A stretch of 24,540 bases of DNA from Erythrobacter donghaensis (GCF_001557325.1 NZ_LSJS01000094.1:1-24540), one strand, 5' to 3'; positions 13,255 through 22,029 are shown, counted from the stretch's first letter. Made by a program: numbers and translations. The notes: generated from the sequence alone by a model not told the origin.

Positions 13255-14420
13255 GTGCGCAGCAGCCCCGATAGCGGCGCGGCGCTGCGTCCGGGGAACA
13301 GCCGCGCCATCGCGCGCGCCGGATCGAGCTGCCAGTGTTCTGCCACGGCCCCCGCGATCACGCTCTCGAGCGCGACGGTCGGGGCAAGATCGCGGCTCTC
13401 GAACAGCTGGCGCTCGGCAAGGCCCGGCCAGTCGGCGATCACCCGCCCGCCGCGCACGGCGCCGCCCATCAGCAGCGCGGCCGAGGCCGTGCCGTGGTCG
13501 GAGCCGCCGGTGCCGTTGAGGCGTGCGGTGCGGCCGAACTCGGTCGCCACCACCACCAGCGTGTCGGCCCAGGCGCTGCCCATGCTGGCCCGGTAGGCGG
13601 CGAGCAGCGCGTCGAGCTGACGCGCCGAGCGGGCGAAGGCGAAGCGCTGGTTGGCGTGGGTGTCCCATCCGCCCAGCTCGATCATCCCGATCCGCGCACC
13701 CCCTGCATCGCGCATCAGTGATGCGGCGAGTTCCCCGGCTGCACGCGCATCGCGCAGGTTCTTCATCCCGTCCTCGCCCGCCATCGCCTTCGTTTCGAGC
13801 GCGCGCGACCATAGTGCGCCAAGTTCCCCGTCGGCGGCGTAGAGCTGGCTGACCCGCGCCAGCAGATCCTCGCTCGCGGCGGGCAGCGCCGAGGGGGCAT
13901 AGTTCGACACCGGCGCATCCCCGCGCAGCGCCAGCGGCACCGCCTGTGCGATCGCCAGCGCGCGCAAGGGGGCCGGTGCGCCCTCGTTGAGCATGGCGGC
14001 GAGGCGGTTGAGCCAGCCGTCGCGGGTGGCATAGGGCACCGTCCCGCCGGTCTCGATCAGGTTCTGCCCGTCGAAATGCGAGCGCTCGCGATAGGCGGTC
14101 GCGGCGGCATGGACGAACAGCGCCTCGCCCGACCCTGCCGCACCCGCGACCTCGGCGAGCGCGGGGTGGACGGCGAAGAAGCTGCCGAGCCGGGGTGCGC
14201 CATCGTAATCGGCCAGGCTCGCGCCGCGCAGCGCCTCGAACCCCGGATCGCCCAGGGGAGCGAGCATCGCCATGCCGTCGGCCGCGCCGCGCAGCAGCAC
14301 GAACAGCAGGTTGCGGCTGCCCGTGCCCTGCGCAAAGGCCATGCGCGGGAGTGCCAGGGCGCCGGCCCCCAGCACCAGCGATCCGGCCAGCAGCGAGCGG
14401 CGGTCGATCGTGTTCGTCAT
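13251..14420 (-). CDS. DUF1501 domain protein, Tat-exported
   Basis: A 389-residue protein of the DUF1501 family, whose function is not established; the fold belongs to the alkaline-phosphatase/sulfatase-like group. The N-terminus has a twin-arginine signal (DRRSLLAGS) followed by a hydrophobic stretch and AFA cleavage site near residue 30, so it is exported folded, probably with a metal. Family blocks seen are LFVLLRGAADGMAM, RSHFDGQNLIETG, IGMIELGGWDTHANQ, VVVATEFGRTARLNG and GGSDHGTASAALLMGG, whose Asp/His residues are candidate metal ligands. It lies 6 bp after a DUF1800 gene, the pairing commonly seen in many bacteria. The ATG at 14420 has GGAGG nine bases upstream. Confidence 0.88.
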   Translation of the reverse strand: MTNTIDRRSLLAGSLVLGAGALALPRMAFAQGTGSRNLLFVLLRGAADGMAMLAPLGDPGFEALRGASLADYDGAPRLGSFFAVHPALAEVAGAAGSGEALFVHAAATAYRERSHFDGQNLIETGGTVPYATRDGWLNRLAAMLNEGAPAPLRALAIAQAVPLALRGDAPVSNYAPSALPAASEDLLARVSQLYAADGELGALWSRALETKAMAGEDGMKNLRDARAAGELAASLMRDAGGARIGMIELGGWDTHANQRFAFARSARQLDALLAAYRASMGSAWADTLVVVATEFGRTARLNGTGGSDHGTASAALLMGGAVRGGRVIADWPGLAERQLFESRDLAPTVALESVIAGAVAEHWQLDPARAMARLFPGRSAAPLSGLLRT

Positions 14421-14426
14421 GGTGCC

Positions 14427-15893
14427 TTACCTCCGCATCATTTCGGGCGAGACCAGCAGCAGCGCAAGCGCCTGGCGGCCGCTCTCGGCGCGCTTCAGCT
14501 GGGTGCGGGTGGCCTCGCCCAGCGCATCGGGGAAAGCCGCCTCGGCGCGGGCGAGCACCGTGTCGGCCGGGACATTGGCGGCGATCCGCTCGGCCAGATC
14601 GACCCGGCGCAGCAGCGCATCGGGGCCGGCCCAGCTCGCCGCGATATCGTCATAACCGGCGGGCGAGGGGGCGCGCCAGGGCACCTGCCCGAGCTCGCCG
14701 AGCGCGCCGACAAGGCGCTGCGACGGCAGGTCGCGCACCCCGGTGAGCCGCAGGCAGGCGACCAGCCATTCGAATGGCGGGCGGAACTTGACCGGCCCCG
14801 CGATCCACGCCTCGGGCGCCGCGATCAGCGTGCGGGTCAGGCTGGCGAGATCGCCTCCGGTGGTGAGGAAGTCCGCCTCGAGCCGGCTCACGAGCGCGGG
14901 CGGCGGGCTGTCGCCGGCAAAGTGCCGCGCCAGCTTGGTGGCGATGTGCCGCGCGGTGGCGGGATGGCGGGCGAGATCATCGAGGATCGCCTCGGCCTGC
15001 CGCGCGCCGCCCGCGGCATAGCGGCGCCCGAGCACCAGCCGCGCGCCGGGCTCGTGCACCAGCGTGACAAAGGCCGCGCCGCTTGGCTGGTCCTCGGCAA
15101 AACGGCCCACGCGGCCGATCCCCGGCACCGTCCAGCCGGTCAGCGCCCGGGCGAGCTCGGTCACGTCGGCCTGCGAGTAGCCGCCGTCGACGCCCAGCGT
15201 GTGCAGCTCGAGCACCTCGCGCGCGAGGTTCTCGTTGAGCCCGCGCGGGCGTCCTGCCCCGTCCCCGCCGCCGCGGCCCGCCCGCTGCGCGAACACCGAG
15301 CCCGGGCCGATCGACTGGAACTGGTCGAGGTAGAGCAGCATCGCCGGATGCAGCACTGCCGCCTTGAGCATGTCGCCGAAGCGCCCAAGCACATGGGGGC
15401 GGATCGCGGTGAATTCATGCGGGCCGACCTCGAACTGGGTGCCGACCTTGCCGACCGAGACGCTGAAGTGGTTCGACCAGAAGTGCACCAGCCGCTCCAC
15501 CATCGGCGTGCGGCTCGAGACCGCGAGATTGGTTCTGGCGACGACATCGCCGATCAAAACCTGGCGGGCTTCCTGCAGCTTCTCGCGATAGTCTGGCGGC
15601 AATCCCGCGAGCGCGGCGGCACGCGGGTCTCCGGCGGGCGCGGCATCCGCGCTCATCGCCGGGGCGGCATCGGCCATGGCCGCGATCGCGCGCCGATCCT
15701 GCCGCAGCGAGCGCACCAGTTCGACCATCGCGCCGGTCTCCCCGCGCGAGCGCATCCGTCCGGCAATCGCGGCCGGGGCCGGGTCGAAGTTCTCGAGCTG
15801 GCGCAGCAGGAAGCGGCGCGGATCGGCGGGCGGCTCGTCGCGCGAGGCGAGGCCATAGCCGAAGCGGTTGAGGGCGATGCTCGCCGGGCTCAT
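14427..15893 (-). CDS. DUF1800 domain protein
   Basis: A 488-residue DUF1800 family protein, function unknown, usually encoded beside DUF1501. Family features include SIALNRFGYG at the N-terminus, VHFWSNHFSVSVGK, a block with NLAREVLELHTLGVDGGYSQADV, and HFAGDSPPPALV with TAWRHIATKLARHF-like sequence before it. No clear signal peptide is visible with the chosen start; residues begin directly with the conserved part. The frame is open up to 15980, but the ATG at 15893 fits the family start (MSPASIALNRF). The DUF1501 gene follows after 6 bp, so the pair is one operon. The 129 bp upstream, toward the alkylsulfatase stop, hold no feature I can support apart from a run of T at 16017-16023 on the + strand. 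Confidence 0.85.
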   Translation of the reverse strand: MSPASIALNRFGYGLASRDEPPADPRRFLLRQLENFDPAPAAIAGRMRSRGETGAMVELVRSLRQDRRAIAAMADAAPAMSADAAPAGDPRAAALAGLPPDYREKLQEARQVLIGDVVARTNLAVSSRTPMVERLVHFWSNHFSVSVGKVGTQFEVGPHEFTAIRPHVLGRFGDMLKAAVLHPAMLLYLDQFQSIGPGSVFAQRAGRGGGDGAGRPRGLNENLAREVLELHTLGVDGGYSQADVTELARALTGWTVPGIGRVGRFAEDQPSGAAFVTLVHEPGARLVLGRRYAAGGARQAEAILDDLARHPATARHIATKLARHFAGDSPPPALVSRLEADFLTTGGDLASLTRTLIAAPEAWIAGPVKFRPPFEWLVACLRLTGVRDLPSQRLVGALGELGQVPWRAPSPAGYDDIAASWAGPDALLRRVDLAERIAANVPADTVLARAEAAFPDALGEATRTQLKRAESGRQALALLLVSPEMMRR

Positions 15894-16022
15894 CGGGCGC
15901 CGATCCTGACCGAGGACAAGAGCATGGGGCAGCGTTCCTGTTGCGGCGTGGCGGCACTGCACCACCACTCGCCTTACCAACGGGTGAACGCGGCCGATCC
16001 TTCGCGCGCTGCGACTATTTTT

Positions 16023-17984
16023 TCACGGCATCACGATCTCGAAGCCCTGCGGCATTGGATCGAGGTTGTCGATCAGCGCCTGAAGCGCGGCCTTGTCGCC
16101 GGTCACCTCCAGCCCTGCCTTCTCCAGCGCTGCGACCGGCTGTTTGAGGAACAGGAGCGCCAGCAGCATGGGGCGCGGGCCCTTGATGGTGACGGCGGGG
16201 CTGGCGGGCAGGGCGCCGACCCGGCCGATCAGCGCCTGGCCGGTGATCTCGAGCGCGGCGCTCTCGCCCCGGTCGGTCAGCGCGATGCCGATGGTGATGC
16301 CACGCGGGCCCGGCCTTTCGGGAGCGAAGCGGGTCGCAGCCGAATCAAGCAGCTCCTGTGTCGAAAGGGCCGCGATGAGATCGGTGGGCTGCACCGCCGC
16401 CGTCGGCGCGCGCCCGCGCCTGAGATCGTTTGCCGCCGAGAGGAACTGGTTGCGCCAGATCGCGCTTTCGGCCTGGTAGCCCTGCTGTTCGTAGCTCTCC
16501 GCCAGCAGCGCCTTGGCCTCGGCGTTGGCGGGCTCGGCAAAGACGAGGTTCTGGAGCAGGTCCGAGGACCAGCGATAGTCGCCCGCGGCCAAGGCACCCC
16601 GCGCCAGCGCGAGTGTGCGCCCGGCCCCGCCAAGGGCATCGACCAGCTTCACGGCCCGCTCGTCCGGCGGGTAGGCGTGGAGGTTCGCCGGGACGGCATC
16701 GTACCAGCCGAGATAGAACTGGTAGATCGCCTTGGCGTTGTGGCTGATCGTGCCGTAATAGCCGCGGGTCGACCATTCCGTGCCGTTGCCCGGCGGGGGC
16801 GCGCTTTCGAGCGCCTCGGCGATTTCGGCCATGGTCTCGCCGCGGTTCATGCGGCGCACGGTCTGGTCGTGGAGCCAGCGGTAGTTGTCGCGCTGGGCGG
16901 CGAGCCAGGCGGTGGCATTGTCACGCCCGAACACCGGCCAGCAATGGCTCGATATCACCGTGTCGCTGCGGGGCGCATAGCGCGTCACCGCCTCGTCGAG
17001 GTAATGCGCCCAGGCCCGCGCATCGCGCACCTTGGCCCCGCGCGGGGTGAGGATGTTGTGCAGCGTGCAGGTGGCGATCTCGGCGGCGAGGAAGGTCTTC
17101 TCCGGCTGGATGAAGACATTCAACTCGGCCGGTGCCTCGCTGCCCGAGACGATCTGGAATTCGAGCGCGACGCCGTCCACCACCCGGGTCTCGCCGGTGG
17201 CGGCGATGGTGTCGGTCGGCGGGATCAGCGAGAGCGTGCCGACCGACAGCCCCATGCCGATCCCGCTCCCCATCTGCCCGGCCGGGCCGGGGCCGAGCCC
17301 GGTGCCGAACTGGTAGGCCGCGCGCCGCGACATCGCGCCCCCGGCGATGACATTCTCGGAGGTCGCCTCTTCCATGAAGCCCTCGGGCGCGATCACCGGG
17401 ACGCGGCCGGCCTTGACGGCGGCCTCGTCCACCACGCCGCGCGCGCCGCCGAAATGGTCGCCGTGGCTGTGCGAATAGATCACCGCACTGACCGGCCGGG
17501 CCCCGAGCGTCGCATTGACCAGCTCCAGCGCCGCCTTGGCCGCCTCGACGCTGGTGAGCGGGTCGATGACGATCCAGCCGGTGGCGCCGCGGATCACGGT
17601 CATGTTCGCAACGTCGAAGCCGCGCACCTGCCAAACGTTTCTGGTCACCTCGAACAGCCCGTGGCGCTTGAGATGGGTCATGTGCCGCCACAGCGAGGGG
17701 TTGACGGTCTCGGGCGCGGGACCGGTGACGAAGGCATAGGCGTCGAGGTTCCACACCGGCCTGCCGTTGGCGGCGAGGATCACCGGATCCTTCCTCGTGG
17801 CGAGGAACCCGCGGGCGGCGTCGGCGGCGTCGCGGGTGCCCTCGGGCGGCAGGGCTGCGGAGACGGCGCGCTGTTCGCTGCGCGTGGCTTGGCTGGCCGG
17901 AGCAGGTGTGCCTTGCGCCGCGCCCGCGCTGGCGGCGATGACGAGAGCGAGCGCCGCTGCGGCGCGCAAGCTAGCGATGTTCAT
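16023..17984 (-). CDS. Secreted alkylsulfatase, SdsA-type metallo-beta-lactamase fold
   Basis: A 653-residue enzyme with an alanine-rich Sec signal peptide (cleavage probably near residues 20-25). The metallo-beta-lactamase domain carries the binuclear zinc motif SHSHGDH (His172, His174, Asp176, His177). Further family marks are WQVRGFDVANMTVI, the WIVIDPLTS strand, ISSHCWPVFG, and TEWSTRGYYGTISHN, leading into a helical dimerisation domain (RWSSDLLQNLVFAEP, LAESYEQQGYQAES) and a C-terminal SCP2-like domain. It would hydrolyse primary alkyl sulfates to alcohol and sulfate in the periplasm. The ATG at 17984 begins the signal peptide and has AGGGGG about nine bases upstream; the open frame to 18083 lacks family similarity. 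It is divergent from the dehydrogenase-like gene and appears monocistronic. Confidence 0.9.
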   Translation of the reverse strand: MNIASLRAAAALALVIAASAGAAQGTPAPASQATRSEQRAVSAALPPEGTRDAADAARGFLATRKDPVILAANGRPVWNLDAYAFVTGPAPETVNPSLWRHMTHLKRHGLFEVTRNVWQVRGFDVANMTVIRGATGWIVIDPLTSVEAAKAALELVNATLGARPVSAVIYSHSHGDHFGGARGVVDEAAVKAGRVPVIAPEGFMEEATSENVIAGGAMSRRAAYQFGTGLGPGPAGQMGSGIGMGLSVGTLSLIPPTDTIAATGETRVVDGVALEFQIVSGSEAPAELNVFIQPEKTFLAAEIATCTLHNILTPRGAKVRDARAWAHYLDEAVTRYAPRSDTVISSHCWPVFGRDNATAWLAAQRDNYRWLHDQTVRRMNRGETMAEIAEALESAPPPGNGTEWSTRGYYGTISHNAKAIYQFYLGWYDAVPANLHAYPPDERAVKLVDALGGAGRTLALARGALAAGDYRWSSDLLQNLVFAEPANAEAKALLAESYEQQGYQAESAIWRNQFLSAANDLRRGRAPTAAVQPTDLIAALSTQELLDSAATRFAPERPGPRGITIGIALTDRGESAALEITGQALIGRVGALPASPAVTIKGPRPMLLALLFLKQPVAALEKAGLEVTGDKAALQALIDNLDPMPQGFEIVMP

Positions 17985-18187
17985 GTGTGTGTTACCCCCT
18001 CTTCTCCCGTTCCCGTGATGCCCGCGCGCGGACGCGGTTTCAAGCGGGGTGGGAGGGCAGGGCGCGCCGAGGTCTTCGTACATTCAGAATATCGAACGTT
18101 TGCAACCAAAGATTGAATTTTTCCGATCGGGCAAGCGCCGCTACCACACAGCAACTCTCCTCTTCCCGCCTGCCAAGGATCCGGCGC
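17985..18187. promoter_or_regulatory. Divergent promoter region between alkylsulfatase and dehydrogenase-like gene
   Basis: This 203-bp region turns AT-rich at 18075-18125, unlike its surroundings. On the - strand TTGCAA (18105 to 18100) is 17 bp from TGTACG (18082 to 18077), a weak candidate for the sulfatase. The 9-mer GTACATTCA (18078-18086) also occurs before the frameshifted arsR (22443-22451), and ATTC-N8-GAAC at 18082-18097 resembles sites of some ArsR-family repressors. Confidence 0.35.
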
Positions 18188-19333
18188 ATGGACCAGACCA
18201 GCCCGATTTCGGACGCCCACCTCTGCGCCCCGTCGCCCCGCCCGCGGCCGCAGCTGGCGCTGGTCGACGCGCGCTTGCGGCTGGTTCATCCGGCAGGCGG
18301 GATCCCGGCCGAATGGTGCACGGCGCTCGATGCACTGCTCGGCTGGCTCGGGATCGCAGCGAACATCCTTCCCGCCGCGCCGCGCGGCCGCTTCAAGCGT
18401 CTGACCGATTGGAGCACGCCCGGCGCGCCCCTGTTCGCCCCGTGGCTCGGCTGGAGCCCGGCGGCCTTCCAGCACGGCGGCCTTGGCCACCTGCCGCAGG
18501 CGCAGTTCGTCGTCAGCTATCTTCTCGATCACCCGCGCAGCGCGCCGCCGGGGCTCGGTGGGCCCGATCTCATGCTGATGAGCCCGCATCCCGCGCAATG
18601 CCTCGCAGAGGCGGCAGGCGATGTGCCGGTGCCGCGCGCGGGCGTGCTCGCCGCGATGATCCGCGCCGCCCGCGCCGAGGCCCGCGCGCGGCTGGCGATC
18701 ATCGTCACCGCCCGTCAGCGCAACGCGGTCGCCACCCGCCTGCTCGCCGCAGGCAGGGAACTGACGGGCGCCGGACTGACGCTCGACCTGCTCACCCTCG
18801 AAGAGGCGCTGCCGCTGCTCATGGGCACGCGCGCGCCGTGGGATGCGGTGATCGCGATGCCCGATCTGCGCAGCACGGTGTTCACGCTGCTCGGCCATAC
18901 GAGCGGCGTCTGCCGGGCCTGGCCGATGCTGTGGTTTGCGGGCGAAGGGGAGCGGGCGCTGCGGCTGGTCACCAGCGAGGCGGCGGGCGAAGGGGCCAGC
19001 CGCCTGCCGCTCGACGCCGCGGCGCTGATCCACACCCTCGCACTGACGCTCAAGGCCGCCGGAGCCGCGCGCCACGCCGCCCGGCTGCATGAAGCGTGGG
19101 CGCTGCTGCGCGACAGCGGGGTCACGACTGCAGGCAACGGCCAGAGCGGCGCGCCCTACGCCCGTGAAGTCGCCGACGACGCCTTCCTCGCCATGCTGTG
19201 CCGCGGCGATGCCGTCAGCAAGCGGCCGCAGCGACCGTGGCGCGCGCTCGAGGAGCAAAAATCTGCCGGCACCGGGAGCCAATCTGCACATTTGCGCATT
19301 GTCTCGTCGAGCCAGAACGTCACACCGGGCTAA
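18188..19333 (+). CDS. Degenerate isocitrate/isopropylmalate dehydrogenase-like protein
   Basis: A 381-residue protein that follows the outline of the beta-decarboxylating dehydrogenase fold but lacks its active-site residues. The N-terminal GDGIGPE loop is replaced by AGGIPAE (36-42). The region around residue 218, WDAVIAMPDLRSTVFTLLGH, aligns by eye with the family FDVIV..N.FGDILSD segment, yet the catalytic and metal-binding aspartates are missing. The following SRLPLDAAALIHTLALTLKA and GVTTAGNGQSGAPYAREVADDAF mimic the family IANP...ILS...ML and C-terminal helix regions. It is therefore unlikely to decarboxylate a 2-hydroxyacid; a binding or regulatory role is conceivable. This family assignment is from weak pattern similarity. 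ATG at 18188 has AAGGA eight bases upstream. An ArsR gene follows after 12 bp and is probably co-transcribed. Confidence 0.6.
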   Translation: MDQTSPISDAHLCAPSPRPRPQLALVDARLRLVHPAGGIPAEWCTALDALLGWLGIAANILPAAPRGRFKRLTDWSTPGAPLFAPWLGWSPAAFQHGGLGHLPQAQFVVSYLLDHPRSAPPGLGGPDLMLMSPHPAQCLAEAAGDVPVPRAGVLAAMIRAARAEARARLAIIVTARQRNAVATRLLAAGRELTGAGLTLDLLTLEEALPLLMGTRAPWDAVIAMPDLRSTVFTLLGHTSGVCRAWPMLWFAGEGERALRLVTSEAAGEGASRLPLDAAALIHTLALTLKAAGAARHAARLHEAWALLRDSGVTTAGNGQSGAPYAREVADDAFLAMLCRGDAVSKRPQRPWRALEEQKSAGTGSQSAHLRIVSSSQNVTPG

Positions 19334-19345
19334 AGGGTCACCATC

Positions 19346-19711
19346 ATGCCAAGTCGTAAGGTTGTCGCCACTGAACTGGCCCATGTGCTGCGGCAGATCT
19401 CGCACCCCGATCGCATCCGCCTGCTGTTGAAGCTGCAGGCAGGCGAGCAGACGGTGAACGAGCTCGGCGATCTGCTCGAGATCTCGCCCACGCGCGTGTC
19501 GCAGCATCTGGGCGTGCTGCGCGCGGTGGCGCTGGTCGCGACCAAGACCCGGGGTCAGCAGCGCGTCTACAGCCTCGCCCAGCCGGAGCTGGCGCATTGG
19601 CTGATCGAGGGGATCGACTTCATCGGCCACCGGCTGAGCCGCGCAACCCCGACGGATCTCCTCAACGCCAAGCAGCTGTGGCAGGCCGAAGGCGCCGAAC
19701 CGGTGATCTAG
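19346..19711 (+). CDS. ArsR family transcriptional regulator
   Basis: A 121-residue winged-helix regulator. The pattern ELAHVLRQISHPDRIRLLLKL, the helix-turn-helix with ISPTRVSQHLGVLRA (residues ~47-60), and the wing KTRGQQRVYSL are typical of ArsR/SmtB proteins. No cysteine or metal site of the classical ArsR type is present, so the ligand is unlikely to be arsenite-like; redox, metabolite or constitutive sensing are open options. It follows the dehydrogenase-like gene by 12 bp with AAAGGG before the ATG. A paralogue with the same MPSR start lies, broken, at 22030-22391 beyond the carbonic anhydrase and SulP genes, so this one may now control that operon. It converges on the SulP gene with 21 bp between. 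Confidence 0.85.
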   Translation: MPSRKVVATELAHVLRQISHPDRIRLLLKLQAGEQTVNELGDLLEISPTRVSQHLGVLRAVALVATKTRGQQRVYSLAQPELAHWLIEGIDFIGHRLSRATPTDLLNAKQLWQAEGAEPVI

Positions 19712-19732
19712 GCGTCTCGGCGCGCACCTCCG

Positions 19733-21295
19733 TCAAGCGGCGGGACGGGCCATCAGCGCCGGGATCTCGGTCTTCTCCTCCGAGCGGCGCCCGTAGCGTT
19801 CGACCAGCTCGCTCCATTCGACCACCAGCGAGCCCCCGGTCGACTGGTGCAGCTTCTCCCACGAGGACAGCATCTCGAGGCAGGCGTGGTCGATATAGTC
19901 GAGCTTCTCGACATGGATGTGCACTTCCGAGCCGAACGGCGATGACTCCAGCGCCTGCCCGAGCTGCGGGATCGAGAAGAAGGTGGCAGAGCCCGTCATC
20001 CACAGGTCGATGCGGTTGGTCTGCGTGTCATGCTCGCGCCGGATCTGGAGGTGCGAGAAGGTGTAGACCAGCTTCGCGGTCGCCAGCACGAAGCCGAGGA
20101 TCACGCCGGTCAGGAGATCGATCGCGACGACGCCGATCAGCGTCGCGAAATAGATCGCCAGCTCCTGCTTGCCGAATTCGGCAATCTTGCGGATCTGGGC
20201 GACGTTGACCAGCTTGTAGCCGGTATAGACGAGGATCGCGGCGAGCACCGAGGTCGGGATCTCGTTGAGCACGAAGGGGAAGGCGACCACCGCCAGCAGC
20301 AGCCAGCCGCCGTGCATGATCGCCGAGAGGCGGGTCTTGGCGCCCGCTTCGACATTCGCGGCCGAGCGCACGATCACCCCCGTCATCGGCAGCGCACCGA
20401 GGCCGCCGCAGATCATGTTGCCGATCCCCTGCGCGCGCAGCTCCTTGTCGTAATCGGTGCGGCTGCCCGTGTGCATCTTGTCGACCGCGGTCGCGCACAG
20501 CAGCGTCTCGGCGCTGGCGACGAAGGCGAACACCAGACCCAGGGTGAGAATGTCGGGGTTGGTGATCCCGGCGAAGGCCTCCATCGTCGGGATGTTGAGC
20601 CCGCCCGCGAGGGTTTCGGGCAGCATCACCAGCGTGATCGGCAGCGCGAAGGCGATGGCAAAGGCGGTGCCCACGATCACGCCGAGCAGCGGGCCCGGGA
20701 TGAGCGCGAGGCTCTTGGGCTTGAACTGGTTCCACAGCACGATGGTGGCGATGGTAACGATCCCCGCCATGGCGGCGAGGTGGTGCACCGAGCCGTCTAC
20801 GGGGAAGACTTTCATGAACGCCTCCGGGATCGCGGCGATGTTGAGCAACCCGTTGGCGCGCGGCGCATCGTCGAGCATCACGTGGAGCTGCGAGGCGAAG
20901 ATCAGCACGCCGATCCCTGCCAGCATCCCGTGGATCACCGAGGGCGAGATCGCGCGGAACCACTGACCGAGCTTGAGCACACCGGCAAGCAGTTGCAGCG
21001 CGCCCGCGATCAGCCCGACAACGCCGAGCATGATCAGCCCGTGTTCCTGCACCAGCTGATAGACCAGCACCGCCATGCCCGCCGCCGGGCCGCTGACCTG
21101 CAGCGGCGATCCCGCGAGGCTGCCCACCACCAGCCCGCCGACGATCCCGGTGATCAGGCCGAGCGCAGGCGGCGCGCCCGACGCGATCGCGATCCCCATG
21201 CACAGCGGCAGGGCGACCAGAAACACCACGATCGAGGCGAGGAAATCGCGGCCGAGCACGGCTGATGTCGGACGTTCGGAAGAGGCGGCGAGCAT
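19733..21295 (-). CDS. SulP family anion transporter with STAS domain (probable bicarbonate uptake)
   Basis: A 520-residue inner-membrane protein of the SulP/SLC26 family. The transmembrane part (about residues 12-410) begins with FLASIVVFLVALPLCMGIAIASG, contains the conserved SGPAAGMAVLV of the early helices, HGMLAGIGVLIFASQ and an AGLGALPMTGVIVRS-like block (GGLGALPMTGVIVRSAANV). The cytoplasmic STAS domain (~425-495) contains SIPQLGQAL and VEKLDYIDHACLEML. SulP members carry sulfate, bicarbonate or dicarboxylates; the carbonic anhydrase gene 54 bp upstream points to bicarbonate, as in known CA-linked SulP proteins. The ATG at 21295 has GGAG ten bases upstream. Sulfate transport remains possible, since an alkylsulfatase lies nearby, though not in the same operon. 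Confidence 0.86.
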   Translation of the reverse strand: MLAASSERPTSAVLGRDFLASIVVFLVALPLCMGIAIASGAPPALGLITGIVGGLVVGSLAGSPLQVSGPAAGMAVLVYQLVQEHGLIMLGVVGLIAGALQLLAGVLKLGQWFRAISPSVIHGMLAGIGVLIFASQLHVMLDDAPRANGLLNIAAIPEAFMKVFPVDGSVHHLAAMAGIVTIATIVLWNQFKPKSLALIPGPLLGVIVGTAFAIAFALPITLVMLPETLAGGLNIPTMEAFAGITNPDILTLGLVFAFVASAETLLCATAVDKMHTGSRTDYDKELRAQGIGNMICGGLGALPMTGVIVRSAANVEAGAKTRLSAIMHGGWLLLAVVAFPFVLNEIPTSVLAAILVYTGYKLVNVAQIRKIAEFGKQELAIYFATLIGVVAIDLLTGVILGFVLATAKLVYTFSHLQIRREHDTQTNRIDLWMTGSATFFSIPQLGQALESSPFGSEVHIHVEKLDYIDHACLEMLSSWEKLHQSTGGSLVVEWSELVERYGRRSEEKTEIPALMARPAA

Positions 21296-21349
21296 GGGGA
21301 GAGGCTCCGGTGCAAAAGTGCGGGGGTCAGGAGTAGAGAACGCGTCGGA

Positions 21350-22015
21350 TCAGCAGGCGTGGCTGTGGAGCACCGCCTCGGCCATGTCGGCGGCATAGCG
21401 CTCCTCGACCGAGATCCAGGTCATGCTCGCCTCGTCATAGGCCGAAACCTCGCCGGTCTTGATGTCGTAGACCCAGCCGTGGAGCGTCACCGCGCGCTGC
21501 GCCAGCGCGACCGCGACCGTGGGGTGGGTCTTCAGGTGCTGCAATTGCAGGATGACGTTCTGTTCGAGCAGCATCCGCATCTTGGCCTCGGGGTCGAGCC
21601 CGGCACCCATCGCCTCGGTGATGTCGACCGCGCCCTGCGCATAGCCCAGCCATTCGCGCACGTGCGGCAGGGTGGTGAGCCCGGCGCGGTTCATCGCGCC
21701 CTTCATCGCCCCGCATTCGGTGTGGCCACAGATCACGATATGCGGGATCTTGAGCGCGCCGATCGCGAATTCGATCGAGGCGGTCATGCCGCCGGTCTGG
21801 TTGGTGTGCGGGGGCACGATGTTGCCCGCGTTGCGGCAGATGAACAGTTCGCCCGGATCGGTCTGGGTGAGCATCGCGGTCTCGATCCGGCTGTCCGAGC
21901 AGGTGATGAACAGCGCCTCGGGGCTCTGTCCGGTGGCGAGCCGTTCGAACAGCTCGGCCTTTTCCGGGAAGACCTCGCGCTGGAACTTGACCACGCCGTG
22001 AGCGAAATGGGGCAT
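21350..22015 (-). CDS. Beta-class carbonic anhydrase
   Basis: A 221-residue cytoplasmic enzyme that interconverts CO2 and bicarbonate. Zinc ligands are Cys39 in ITCSDSR, His98 and Cys101 in CGHTECGAM; Asp41 and Arg43 form the usual catalytic dyad. RNAGNIVP and the GSIEFA-type helix (TASIEFAIGALK) complete the family signature. There is no signal peptide. The ATG at 22015 is chosen over upstream in-frame ATG 22141 because the extra N-terminus has no family similarity and lies over the broken arsR; AAAGGAT stands nine bases upstream. It sits 14 bp after the end of the frameshifted arsR and 54 bp before the SulP gene, forming an arsR–CA–SulP transcription unit. Confidence 0.92.
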   Translation of the reverse strand: MPHFAHGVVKFQREVFPEKAELFERLATGQSPEALFITCSDSRIETAMLTQTDPGELFICRNAGNIVPPHTNQTGGMTASIEFAIGALKIPHIVICGHTECGAMKGAMNRAGLTTLPHVREWLGYAQGAVDITEAMGAGLDPEAKMRMLLEQNVILQLQHLKTHPTVAVALAQRAVTLHGWVYDIKTGEVSAYDEASMTWISVEERYAADMAEAVLHSHAC

Positions 22016-22029
22016 CGAGGGGTATCCTT

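Noticed and set aside
16017..16023. A T run as part of an intrinsic terminator of the DUF1800 or alkylsulfatase gene
   Set aside because: No stable stem lies beside it in the correct orientation for either - strand gene.
14076..18116. A 1346-codon open frame on the + strand
   Set aside because: It lies antisense to the DUF1501, DUF1800 and alkylsulfatase genes, is rich in Arg, Gly, His and Gln without domain pattern, and is a typical shadow frame of GC-rich coding sequence.
20030..21265. A 411-codon open frame rich in His, Arg and Asp
   Set aside because: It is the complement of the SulP gene; the composition reflects the opposite strand of hydrophobic codons.
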